A stretch of 64,000 nucleotides of DNA from Caenorhabditis elegans (taxonomy: Eukaryota; Nematoda; Chromadorea; Rhabditida; Rhabditidae), in assembly GCF_000002985.6 (NCBI RefSeq), contig NC_003283.11, positions 4,092,001-4,156,000 of the forward strand. The letters are read 5' to 3'. Shown piece by piece: positions 34,319 through 45,900 of this stretch (position 1 is its first letter; every line of letters starts with the position of its first letter). Made by a program: the position numbers and the translations under genes. The notes beneath the pieces were generated by a model. That model was given only the letters and a program-made list of their open reading frames with translations, did not search any database and had not been told where the DNA came from.

Positions 34319-35535
34319 TTAGCAAATCTTGCAAGTAGTTGCACAATATGATTTTCTTTGAGCACTTGTGTAGAAAGCATTGGTGCAGAATCCATTGGCT
34401 GCCCAGTCGGAACAGAGAGATGAACTATCCGCATTATAAGAAGTGCATGTGGAGGAAGATGAAGCTGTGGAGCTTGATGATGCAGTAGTAGATGATGGGC
34501 ATCTTCCACATGTTCTTTGGCAGTAGGTATTCACGAAATCTTGCATTCCAACTGTAGTGCAGATTGAGATATCAGTGGCACAGTCAACAAGAGCATCAAC
34601 ACATCCTCCCTCGTTACAGAATCCGCAAGCAGATGGGCAGTCGGTGGCAATGATGGATCTCCAGATGATAGAGTTACATTGAGCAGTGGTGATTGTTGAG
34701 CAGTCGAGGCGTGGGTCTGAAAATGGGAAAAAGTTAGAAGACACATTTTTGAAAACTTGGCTCATGGCTCAAACTATCAGCAATTAGATATTAATCCTTC
34801 ACAAAAGTACAATCAAAATGTAAATTGTATTGCAAAAATTGTCTCTTGATGGAACTTAAGCATTTTTTGGTGAAAGATCTGATAAAAGGTAGTATAGTTT
34901 ATAGTCTGTATGTTCAGAAGGAACTGAAGCATTTCATTGTTTAGATATGTATATCTCTCCTTTGTATGACGGAAATTTACTCCATTACCGGTTTTTCAAA
35001 TTAAAAATTGGACTGCGCAGTCGATTACAGTTTGACAATTTTCATAACAGGATTGTCTGCTCTGCTAAGCAAAAGGCAAGGGTTTACTCAATATCCATAT
35101 TTTCAAAAAAATAAACTAAAACTCACAAGCAACATTACTGCAACTGTATGCATCCGTCTGACAGCACAATCCACAAGTCTTGGCACAAGTCTCCAAAGCA
35201 GCAGTCTTCATATCCTGAACAATAGCTGCTGGAGTAGCTGTGGCGGTTGTGTAGCAAGCCAGTGGCCGTTCAGCATCTGTTCCAGCAGATGGGTATCCGG
35301 CAGTGGTGTCTGGAGCAGCGTAAAGAGCTTGGCAAGCTGCATCGGAGATGGTGTTGGAGCAGGCTACGGCGGCTGGGGTGTAGACGAACTGAAATTTTGA
35401 GATTGAGGGAATATTATAATTGGAGGTAATAAGATAAATTACCGAAGTTCCGTTGTAAGAAGTGCAATTCAAGTCCCCTGTTATAGCTGCGTTAGCTGTA
35501 AATGGGACTAAAAGGAGGGAGAAAATGAAAAGCAT
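34319..35535 (-). CDS. ShKT-6: secreted four-ShKT-domain protein, 250 aa
   Basis: Exons: 35443-35535, 35127-35388, 34319-34716 (753 nt). Signal peptide MLFIFSLLLVPFTANA, then AITGDLNCTSYNGTS. Exon 2 unit ends CAKTCGLCCQTDAYSCSNVA. Exon 3 has CNEGGCVDALVDC, CQRTCGRC, a Ser/Thr-rich linker of about 15 residues before the last unit, and the end CATTCKIC. Head-to-head with ShKT-7, whose exons are nearly identical. The two introns are 54 and 410 nt. Confidence 0.9.
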
Positions 35536-35867
35536 ATCTGGAATTTTTGATGTCTACCATACTTTCCTGCCATGCTTATATAGTACATGACCATTACCTG
35601 GAGACAAGTTTGTCCTTGGACAATTTGCTCAGCTTCTTGCTGTTAATTGAGACATAGTTCAGCAACAAAGTGGTGACCGTGCACTGCACCCTCCCTAATT
35701 TCAATGCTCTTCGAGTTGACGTGGTTAAACAAAAAAGGATAACTCTTTGTTGCATGTTCTGGTACAAAATTTCTAAAATTTTGAAATTAAATTTGGTTCA
35801 CTGATCAGCAACAAGAGGAAGGAGGTATATAAACCAAAAAATATTCTCGAAAAGTCATCAATCAATC
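35536..35867. promoter_or_regulatory. Shared divergent promoter of ShKT-6 and ShKT-7
   Basis: The 332 bp between two start codons on opposite strands. TATATAAG for ShKT-6 at 35575-35582 (minus) and TATATAAA for ShKT-7 at 35826-35833 (plus), each ~35-40 nt from its ATG. The TTTGAACAGGTG block of the minus-strand row is not recognisable here. Confidence 0.7.
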
Positions 35868-37602
35868 ATGATTTTCATATTCTCGTTCCTATTGGTCCCA
35901 TTGACCGCTAACGCAGCCATTACTGGTGATTTGAACTGTACTTCTTATAATGGAACTTCGGTACGAATTTGAAGTCTAAAATATTTTCAGTTAAACATAA
36001 AAATTAGAATTTTAGCAAAATTTAACGTAGAACTTTCCGATTATAAACTTCATAAGTTTCAGTATATATAGAGTTTCTTGGAAGAACGTCACACAAATTT
36101 TTGATTTTTTTTAATTTTTAAAGAATCCACAAAACTCAAAGATTTCTTTTGAAAATAGAAAATCGTCCACTCTTCAAATTTTCAAAACTTCAAGTCAAGC
36201 AGTTTTTTCAATTTTTTGGTTTCAAACAACTTTTAAACATAAAGCAACTCCCAGTACCTAAAAACCTTAAGTTATCTTCACCTTTTATCGATTTTCAGTT
36301 CGTCTACACCCCATCCGCTGTCGCATGCTCTAACACAATCTCTGATGCAGCTTGCCAAGCTCTCTACGCTGCTCCAGACACCACTGCCGGATACCCATCA
36401 GCTGGAACCGATGCTGAACGACCATTGAACTGCTACACAACCGCCACAGCTACTCCAGCAGCTATTGTTCAAGACATGAAGACTGCTGCTTTGGAGACTT
36501 GTGCCAAGACTTGTGGATTGTGCTGCCAAACTGATGCATACAGTTGCAGTAAATGTTTGAAAATTCTAAGAAAATTCAATTGCATCAAATCCAAGAAATA
36601 GGTGGGGCCACTTCATGAGTTTGAAAGAGATTAACACCAATTTGAAATAGTTACTTTGTGAATTCTACTTCCGTAATTGTGAACGAATTGTTATAAGGCA
36701 TTTACGGCAAATCGATTCTCAAAAGTCACGTATTCCGAACACTGAACCCAATGGTTTTTGACTTGGGGTACTACAAAAACTACAATTACGTTTTTAAAGT
36801 TTCAATTAATGTTATAATTATTGAAATTTCCTTTATGAAAAATTAAATCTTAAAGGGAAATTGTTAAGATTTAAAAATAAATTAAAATGTTTCGATAAAG
36901 TTACATATACATTGATCGAAGCCGACTATCAGATTGACACAAACAAAAACAGGTAAAAAACTGATCATCAAAGTTTTCTAATGATCAATTAAACGAAAGA
37001 AATCAAAAACAGAACCTGTTAATGATCTGTAAAATATATCAAATTGAACACATTTTTTAAAAATTCAAATGTATCAGATAAACCCATTAAAGGGTTAGAA
37101 CTTTTTAAGTGAGAATTTGTAAGAAATTAAAATTTTTTTCATCGACAGGCTAACCTAGCAGGCTCCTCTAACAATTCCACCAATAAATTATTTTCCAATT
37201 TCAGACCCACGCCTCGACTGCTCAACAATCACCACTGCTCAATGTAACTCTATCATCTGGAGATCCATCATTGCCACCGACTGCCCATCTGCTTGCGGAT
37301 TCTGTAACGAGGGAGGATGTGTTGATGCTCTTGTTGACTGTGCCACTGATATCTCAATCTGCACTACAGTTGGAATGCAAGATTTCGTGAATACCTACTG
37401 CCAAAGAACATGTGGAAGATGCCCATCATCAAGTACAACCTCTTCAAGCTCCACAGCTTCATCTTCCTCCACATGCACTTCTTACAATGCTGACAGTTCA
37501 TCTCTCTGTTCCGATTGGGCGGCCAATGGATTCTGCACCAATGCGTTCTACACCAGTGCTCAGAGAAAATCTTATTGTGCATCGACCTGCAAGATTTGCT
37601 AA
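35868..37602 (+). CDS. ShKT-7: secreted four-ShKT-domain protein, 246 aa, shifted exon-2 donor
   Basis: Exons: 35868-35960, 36299-36548, 37205-37602 (741 nt). Signal peptide MIFIFSFLLVPLTANA. Exons closely match ShKT-6. The usual exon-2 end (AATGTTGCT then donor GTGAGT/GTAAGT) is altered to AGTAAATGTTTGAAAAT; the only sensible donor is GTAAATG, 12 nt earlier, which keeps phase 1 and merely removes four residues (SNVA). The product joins as YSCNPRLDC. Introns of 338 and 656 nt are much longer than those of ShKT-6. Poly(A) signal AATAAA at 37722-37727. Confidence 0.85.
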
Positions 37603-37693
37603 TTTTTGTCTTCACATAATTTATCACCCCCGCCCCATTTTTTTTTCCAGCCCAGTGACGCTTTCTGAACCCAATTACCTTATTCATTCTAAC

Positions 37694-37708
37694 GGAACTG
37701 ACCAATCC
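37694..37708 (+). promoter_or_regulatory. 3' UTR element of ShKT-7
   Basis: GGAACTGACCAATCC, one mismatch to the consensus, 14 nt upstream of AATAAA. Confidence 0.65.
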
Positions 37709-37787
37709 AGTAAAAATATCGAATAAAAAGCGTTGTGATTTTTAATGTACAAATGAATGATTGCATGGAAAGCTAACATTGTTTGAA

Positions 37788-37882
37788 CAAGCAAAAAACG
37801 TTGGTAAAATGGAAACAATGAATTCATCGCTGTGCACTATTGTCAGACAGGTGATCAAATATGATGAATAGGAGTATATAAG
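37788..37882 (+). promoter_or_regulatory. ShKT-8 promoter: TTTGAACA block, E-box, TATA box
   Basis: TTTGAACAAGCAAA (~37788) resembles the TTTGAACAGGTGCAAA block of the other promoters but without the E-box. A CAGGTG E-box follows near 37849, and TATATAAG at 37875-37882, 56 nt before the ATG. Confidence 0.5.
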
Positions 37883-37937
37883 AGATATCGGTTTGTCGAG
37901 TAATCATCCAAGAATTTCAACAGCAATTCATCCAGCA

Positions 37938-38797
37938 ATGTATTTCCTCATCAGCCTCTTCTTCGTCCCATTCAGCAGCGCCGTTATTGGTGGTGACTTG
38001 AATTGTACTACTTACAATGGAACAGCGGTATGTTTTTAGGATAGCGTTTCGAAGGGCCTCTAATAGTAAGAATATTAAAATTTCAGTTCGTCTACACCCC
38101 ATCCGCCACAGCCTGCTCGAACTCGATTTCCGATTCATCGTGTGCTGCTCTCTACCCACCAGCAGATGCGGCTATTGGATACCCAGCTGCTGGAAATGAT
38201 GCTGAAAGACCATTTGCTTGTTACACAACTGCCACTCCAACTCCTGCTCCAGTTGTTGCTGACATGAAGACTGCTGCCTTGGCCAACTGCGCCAAGACCT
38301 GTGGATTCTGCTGCTCAACTGACGCCTACAATTGTCCAAATGTTGCTTGTAAGTTCCTATTTTTATTTTAGTATTCCTAAAACACGCTCCCACTTCTTTC
38401 AGTCCCACGTCTCAACTGCAACACAATCACCAAGGCTCAATGCGACTCTGTCACTTGGAGAACCATCATCGCCGCTGACTGCCCATCTGCCTGCGGATTC
38501 TGCAACCAGGGAGGATGCGTCGATGCTGTCACCAACTGCGGAAACGACTTGAGCATTTGCCAAACCGTCGGAATGCAAGATTTCGTTAACCAATACTGCC
38601 AAAGAACCTGCGGAAGATGCCCATCGACAACTGGATCCGGAACTGTCACCACTGCATCTTCGGGATCTTGCACTTCATTCGCCGCCGACTCCAGCTCATC
38701 TTGCTCAGCTTGGGCCGCCAACGGATTCTGCACCAACACCTTCTACACAGCTGCTCAACGCAAATCCAGATGTGCCACAAGTTGCAGACTCTGCTAA
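37938..38797 (+). CDS. ShKT-8: secreted four-ShKT-domain protein, 248 aa
   Basis: Exons: 37938-38027, 38087-38348, 38403-38797 (747 nt). Signal peptide MYFLISLFFVPFSSA is the same as in ShKT-5. Exon 2 unit ends CAKTCGFCCSTDAYNCPNVA; exon 3 units end CGFC, CGRC and CRLC, with a TGSGTVTTASSGS linker. Third-position bases are noticeably richer in C (AAC, ATC, TGC) than in its neighbours, which in this organism usually marks higher expression. Introns are short (59 and 54 nt). AATAAA at 38889-38894. Confidence 0.9.
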
Positions 38798-38865
38798 TCT
38801 ATTAATTTATCAATTTTCTCTGACATTTCTCCTTACTTCTTTCAAGACACACATCGGGTGACTAT

Positions 38866-38880
38866 GGAACTGACCATTCC
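38866..38880 (+). promoter_or_regulatory. 3' UTR element of ShKT-8
   Basis: GGAACTGACCATTCC, exact consensus, 69 nt after the stop and 9 nt before AATAAA. Confidence 0.7.
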
Positions 38881-39134
38881 TTCCGTACAATAAATGTTTT
38901 AACGTGCAAGTTTTTGGTGAACAGTTTACAACAATAAAACAGGCATGTTTTCAGGCGTACCTTGTACCTTATACCTACCAGAACTTTTCCGTTTTCTCAG
39001 TTATTTTACCGTGGTTTTTTGCAGAATTTGAGAAGTATTAACAAGCATTTTGGTTATTAAAGACTAAAGGTTTAAGTTCATTTTGGCGGTAGGCAGGTGT
39101 AGGTCATGTTCCACTAGATGTGTGTCTATCCACC

Positions 39135-39936
39135 TACGTGTCTTATGAGTGACAAAATGGGTAACGGGAGGCCAGAATTCTGGCTTTTACATTATTATCA
39201 GCATTGTTAAGGAAAAGGCGATAGAGGGCGATACAGATTATTTTTCATAACTGCAACAAAAAATTCGGTTCATTTTAAATTCATATCGCAGTTAAAACTA
39301 TTTTAAACGTTTGATCTTCTACTATTTGAATAATTTGATTAGCTGATTGGCTTATGACATCAGCTGCGGGAAGTCATTATGCAAACGTGAATAATTTGGT
39401 AGTACGTGTGTTTTATTGTTTTCTATTTTTTGAATTCAATAACTTGAATAAGAAAAATATAATTGAAAACTAACAATGATGCAAACAAACAAAATAAACT
39501 TACATCATATCTTTCGCTTCTTCAACTCAAAGAGTGTTTATTGTACTTTACTTTTCTCTCTCTCCCTCTCACTCTCCATACCTTTTTCATTTCCCAAGTG
39601 TCTATCAACAAAACATACACAAAAAGAGGCGTAACTCTCACTCAAAAGATCAGCTGGAGAACTATGCGTACGTGATTAGTGGAACGTCTAACCTCCCGCG
39701 TCTCCACATTCAATCGATCACTATCCGAACAAATTGTCATCGTTTTCGGAAAACCCAGACCTCGCTGTAATTTTTTGCATGATTTCCATCTTTGAGACAC
39801 CATTTTGGTTTGCATTTCTCACGTAGACTTCCTGGAGGTCACCGGTCTTTTATCTTATCAATCGTAATTGTTAGACTATATAAAACGTGCGGTGTTCAAC
39901 TACATGCTTTTGTATTTTTAAAGAGTGAATCAAGAG
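39135..39936 (+). promoter_or_regulatory. Upstream region of the second nuclear receptor with HIF-type and GATA sites
   Basis: Four TACGTG hexamers, the hypoxia-response core: 39135-39140, 39403-39408, 39669-39674 (plus) and 39820-39825 (minus). A GATA-type site TGATAA (minus strand, 39855-39860) and TATATAAAA (39877-39885) lie 52-82 nt before the ATG. The CT-rich stretch 39550-39590 is also notable. The remainder of 38900-39936 shows no gene. Confidence 0.6.
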
Positions 39937-42716
39937 ATGTTGGTGGCTCGCGAACGAAAATATTGTAGTGTGTGCCATCAGTTAGGAGATGGTTATCACT
40001 TTGGGGCTATCGCTTGCAAGTGAGTTTTTTTTTTAATATTTGTTTAAAATTTGAATAAGAATTAAAGATGGAGTGAAGTCAAAAAAATTGTTTGCTTTAA
40101 TTTTAGAAACAATTTGAACAAAAACTGAGATGAAGTTGAAATTTGACTGAAATAAAACAGCGAAAATCAATTTTAAAAACTCAACAAAATTTGAATTCTT
40201 ACGCTATGGTTAAAATGAATTAATTCTTGGAACATGTTTTCATATTTATTTTTATTTTTTTGTCAAAAAATCCACACCATTTTAAATAACATAAAATAGG
40301 CCCAAATGACCGAATATAACTGTTAAAAATTGTTTTAATTCTCCAAATTTTTATTGATATGTTCAATTTTTCAAAAATCATTAAAACGGCCGAATTACAT
40401 TTGAATTCCCGCGCGAATGAGTGACGTCATTTTCGATATTTTTGCGTTTCCTGGCTAAATTTTTCGGTTTTTTTCTTTTCACAAATTGAGCCAGAAAATG
40501 CAAAAATATCGAAAATGACGTAACTTATTTGAGCGGGAATTCAAATTTAATTCGGTCGATTTTTCGTCTTTTGAAAAATTTTAAAAATCAATGCAAATTT
40601 GGAAAATTAAAAAAAAAATTTGCAAAGCAAGGCAATTTTTTCTTCTTCTCCACTTTTAAGTTGTTAGCAAAAATAGACAAATTTACAGAGCATGTGCCGC
40701 GTTCTTCCGTCGTACGACTTCCATGAACTTGGCTCCAAAATTCGTATGCCGGAAAAAGAACGAATGTGTGATAAAAATGAGCAGCCGGGATAGCTGTAAA
40801 TCATGTAGATATGCGAAATGTCTTCACGTCGGAATGAATCCGGAAGGTTCGATTTTTAAATTTTATACAATGTTTTAGTAGTTCGTAAAATTGCACGCCA
40901 TGGCTGATTGTTGATATTCGGAAAATTAAAAATTCCAAAAAAGAACCCTTGGTTTTATACTTGAGCTAGTAGTCGCATTCTTTATTTTTGTAACTATTGC
41001 AAACTTTAGTTACAATTTCTTGATTTTCTTTGGGTTTTCCAAAAACTTTTCTAAATTTATATATTCTTTTGGAATTGTTTAAAATCAAAAAAAAATTAAT
41101 TTTTTCGAACGAATTTTGGATTCCTGAAATTTTGTTATTATTTGAATTACTAAAATTATAGAAACTCACCCAATAAAATATATACCCTAAGCTTAATTTT
41201 CAGTTGTTCAAGCAATCCAACAAGCCGCAAAACAAGCAAATTCACCTGGAATCGAAAGCCTTCCATCCTGTTCATCTTCCCCTGCATCATGCAACAGCCC
41301 GATTCTCAGTGTGAGCTCATCTCCTCGCCTCTCTTGAAAGTATTATATTTCTTCTAGCTGGAACTCGGTGACTATGACCAAATGACTCCGACTCTGTGTG
41401 GAGTGATGGAGAGCTATCAGAAACTGTACAAGAAGCGATACGATCTACATGCCCCGAAATTGGTGAGCTAGTGAAATTGTGTATTTTCTTGTGCAAATAT
41501 AGGAGAATTCAGACACCAAGAGCCACAAACTACGGGGAGTTTTGCAAAATCTACTCGAACGATGTATATCTTCAATTTGAATTCTTGGAGGGCAGTTTTC
41601 CACAGTTTAAGGAAATGGGCGGGTTTGAGAAGAAACACGTTTTTAAATACTTTTTCGTATCATTTTTGATTCTTGAAATGGGATATCGGAGTTATCAAGA
41701 AGGAACTGACGCAATTGTTTTGGCAAATGGAGATTTTATTGATACTATGAATTTGGATGAGTTTTACTATGATCCGGAGAGTCTAGAAAAATGCAAACCT
41801 ACAGACGCGATGAAGTAAGTTTAAGCTTTGATTAAAAATATATTCAATTAAAAATTCCCACTTTTCAGAATGTACCGCCCGAACTTTGACCAGATGAAAC
41901 GCAATGTGTTCCAACCTCTCTCACATCAAAAACTATCGCTTATCGAGTTTCTCGCATTGGTATCCCTGTGCACGTGGAATGAATGTAAGCTCCAAGTTCT
42001 TAGGGAACCACTAAAGAATTTTGAAATTTTTCAGCACTAGATGGTCAGCCGGATTGTTACTATCCGTCTTGCCGACCAGTACGACAGAGCGTGATTGCAG
42101 ACTTGAAAGCATTTTACGAGAAAGACTCGCCAGACGTGGATCCAGCTTACCGGCTTTCCGGGCTTCTGATGTTACTGCCAGCTCTGGAGGTAATCATTTT
42201 AGAGCTAGGTTTTATTTGGTGTTTTGGCTAGTCTTTGGATTATTTGTTGATGGCTAAAAAGATATAAGCTTAGGCCTAGGCTCAGGCGTAGGCTTAGGCT
42301 TATTCTGGGCTAACTAACTAACAGTAAGAAAGAGAGAAAAATGAAATTATAGAAAATTCAAGAATTCAGAAAAAATAAAAAAAAATACACAGAAAACATG
42401 ACAAAAAGAATAAAATTTCTGAAAAAAAAATGCAAAATTGTTTCCACCAATTTTTGCAGTCTTTTCGATAACTCATTTTTACATGTATATAATTTTCACA
42501 AGGCACAATAAAGCGGCCAAGTCAGAAACAACTTGTCAGTTAAACATTTTTCGATAGCATTTGTAATTTATGATTGTGGGTTAAATAACTTTTTTTCAAC
42601 TTCTTCACAATTTTCAGCGTTCCGTGGAACTATTTCTTCAAACGATGGAAGTCAAACGCCTTTTCCGCTGTTTTCCATTCCACGACAAAATCTATAAAAT
42701 CATTGATGGACAATAA
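39937..42716 (+). CDS. nhr-57: Nuclear hormone receptor, probable nhr-57, 374 aa
   Basis: Exons: 39937-40019, 40689-40846, 41204-41310, 41358-41462, 41513-41814, 41869-41984, 42035-42189, 42618-42716 (1125 nt). The DNA-binding domain starts almost at the N-terminus: CSVC, 13 residues, CKAC with P-box CKACAAFFRR; second finger C-x5-C-x9-C-x2-C, ending CLHVGMNPE. The ligand-binding domain fills residues ~130-374. Intron 4 (50 nt) has a decoy AG ten bases before the true acceptor; only ATTCAG at 41512 keeps frame. The symbol is inferred from context: nhr-57 is, as I recall, a chromosome V HIF-1 target beside phat genes, and this gene has four TACGTG sites upstream. The receptor call is firm; the symbol is moderate. 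Confidence 0.85.
42262..42303 (+). repeat. Short degenerate TTAGGC-like array
   Basis: GCTTAGGCCTAGGCTCAGGC followed by GTAGGCTTAGGCTTAT: about six degenerate copies of the hexamer that forms nematode telomeres. It sits in the last intron of the nuclear receptor. Confidence 0.6.
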
Positions 42717-42946
42717 CTATTTGAACCAGATCTCTTCTTTTTACATTCCATTTTTAACCTTATGTAAATATGACATTTCACACTTCAAATGTCCCAAACG
42801 TGAAATTCTCAAGTTATTTGAAATTTGTGAGGTTCCAGAGAGTGCGTGCTTGGTACGAAAGTATTGTTTTACATATACTTTTTATACACTTTTTTGAATA
42901 TATTCGTCTACTAACAAGTTTTTTTTTTGAAATTTTTGTACATTGT

Positions 42947-45900
42947 ATGGTTGTAAAAAGTAAAAAAATGTTGAAATTGTATTTTACACTTTGCCTTCTA
43001 GTTATTCCAAATTTTTTGGCACAAGATATGACGAAAGCTGAGAGTAAGTTCAGTATTGTTTCAGAGTAATGTGAATAACTTTTTGTTCAACTAACAATAA
43101 ATAAATAAATAAATTTCAGTGGCAACCTACAACAAATTTCTCGCCGATCAAAAACGGCTTTGGGATGATTTATTCAAAGATTATGACCCGACATTAAGCG
43201 CTATTTATACATTACGTAATGAACTTTTTCTACAGATTCAGCACAGGTTATTGAACAATTTTTCAGATAAATCACAATGGATTAATCAAACTGCAACGAT
43301 ACATCCACCAATAACAGAGCTGAAATTAACAATGGCTATGCTGAAATTGGTAGATGTGGTAGGTTTAAATTTATTAGCTTCTGGGGTGCAAATTGGAAGT
43401 GTTATTTTTTGTGAACCATTTTTCATTTCTCACTTCACTTCAGAGTTTTTCCGAATTTCAAAATTTTGTTTGAAAAAAAATAGTTCAGGAAATTGTAAAA
43501 ATTAACATGTTTGATTAATAAACGGCCAAAGAGTTATAAGAAAGTTATACTATTTTTTTGAATTCGGCAAGTTTTTAACGCATAATAAAAAGTAAAACAG
43601 CAGCAGTCCTACACCTAAAACATAATTATTGATTTTTTTTTGCCCTATCACATGTCGAAGCAGGAGTGGACGGCAATTGTTGTTCCTCAATCTTTCGGCA
43701 AATTCGGCAAATTGGCAAATTGCCAGTTTGCCAATTTGCCGGAAACTTTTCAATTCCGGCAATGTGCCAGTTTGCCGATTTGCCGGAAATTTTTATTTTC
43801 GGCAAATTGAGGATTTGCCGTTTGCCTGATATCAATTTGCCGGAAATTTTTAGAGGGATTTTTTATAAGACAGAAACACTTAAAACTGTGCTGTTTTGAA
43901 AATTTTTTCCAGTTTTTTTAAAGGTATTTTCATAGAATATGCTTACTTTTCAAAATGGATGTAGGAATATTCATAGGATGTTACAATTTTGCTGATTAAA
44001 ATTGAATTTCTGAAATTTCCAACAAAAAAAATGAGCAAAACCACAATTTACCGAAATTTTTAAATGACAATTGCCGTTTTTTCTGCAATTTGCGGATTTG
44101 CCGATTTGCAGGAAAAAATTTTTAAAAAATTGTTTCCCGCCGATCTGTAAATGTGCGCATTTTTGTTAACAACTTAAAAGTGGAGTAGAGTCGAAAAAAA
44201 TTTCACAACTGATTGAGCTTTCAAGTGCCCATTTTCCAGGTTGAATTCAAGTGTCCATTTTCCAGGTTGAGGTCGAAGAGAAAGTCACATTTCTATTTGA
44301 CTACTTAGCTGAATGGACAGACCAACGCTTGAAATGGAATCCATTAGAATATGGTGGCATTAGCCACATTTATGTTCCACAGAGAATGATTTGGTTGCCA
44401 GAGGTTACAATTGCTGATGCGTAGGAAACTCTTAATTTTAGGAACGAGATCGGTTAAGTTTCAATTTTTAGACATGAAGTTAAGTTTTTCGAGTCTGACG
44501 ATGCTCCGAGAACTGCATGGGTGAGCTTTCTAAATTGAAATAATTTTTTTTTACTTTTTAAATTAAAATAATTCAGATCAACTACAACGGAACTACAGGT
44601 TTTTATACCTCAACTGTTTCCTCAGTGATTTGTCAGTTAGATGTGTGTATTAGTTTAGTAGTATTATTGATTAAAATTGATAAATATTAAGGTTTATAAA
44701 TTCCCATTGGATCGCCATGAATGTGGTGTGAGCGTTTTATTTCACACCTACTTTGCTGATGAATATGTAATCAAAAGTGATATGGAACCTTTACCAAAAC
44801 CATTGTCACAACTGGTACGGTTTTTTCGTTTTTTAGTTTGTCAGCAGATCTGTTGCAAAACACAAATTTCGACCAAATTTAAAATATTTTTTGTTTCAAA
44901 TTTGAACCAAAAAAAAACAAAAAACAAAAAATCGATTTTTTTTCACTGTAATAACTAACTTAAAACATAACATTTTTGAAAGACAATTTTTTGTTTTTGT
45001 TTTTTGGTCTGAAAAACAAAAAAAAACCAAAAAACGACATCCCTGAGTAGATCTACTAAATTAAAAATCAACTTTTAAAAAAAAGGCATTCTTTATTTAA
45101 AGGTGATGTTGTCAAATTTTTTATTGCTTCATTAGATCCAAATTGTCTAAAAACACCGAATTTCGTAATGAAACTTCTTGAAAACTTTTCAAAAAAAAGT
45201 TATAACGGCTCAAAAAAAGCCTGAAATTAGTTAAAATTTGAATTTTGACCTATTTGTTAATGTCTTCAAAATACCTAGATGAACTTGAAAACCCAAGATA
45301 TTCATATTGTATACTCAAAATTTGACAGTGATTTCAAAAAAAATTGGTTCCAGCCGCTGACAAGTCAAAATTCAAATTGTAACTAATTTTAGGCCATTTT
45401 TTGAGCCGTCATTACTTTTTTTTGAGAAGTTTTCAAAAAGTTTCCTATGAACGTTGGTGTTTTCAGACAATTTCAAGTCTAAAAAAAATTAAAAAAATTT
45501 GACTACACCGCTTTTAAAAAGTGACAAAGTTGGTTTTTTAACAAAATCCTATCCAGGGCAATGGCGAATGGAAAGTGACATATATTGGAGTAGCCGAGGA
45601 AATTGGCAACGGGAATTTCTCAGCTGTGCAGCGGTTTGTGGCAAGAATCGAGAGGAATCCGGGATTCTATGTGACTCTGGTTATGGTACCCGCGTTTTTC
45701 ATCAACTTCCTGTCGATTATTGCTCTGTGCCTTAATATTGAAAATGTTGGAGAAAAGGTGATTGAAGTTCAAAGCTAAAAAAATAATCCATAGTGTTTTC
45801 AGATAACCGTGGGTCTCACCAATATTATGGCGATGACTTTCATATTGGTAATTTTAGCGCAGGATCTGCCGAAAACCAAGAGAATTCCACTTTTAGGTTA

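Noticed and set aside
35116-35535. 139-codon continuous frame across the first intron of ShKT-6
   Set aside because: Read-through of a 54-nt intron with standard GTAATT donor and TTTCAG acceptor; paralogues are spliced here.
43550-43899. Short frames on both strands in the channel copy-1 intron
   Set aside because: Satellite repeat translations.
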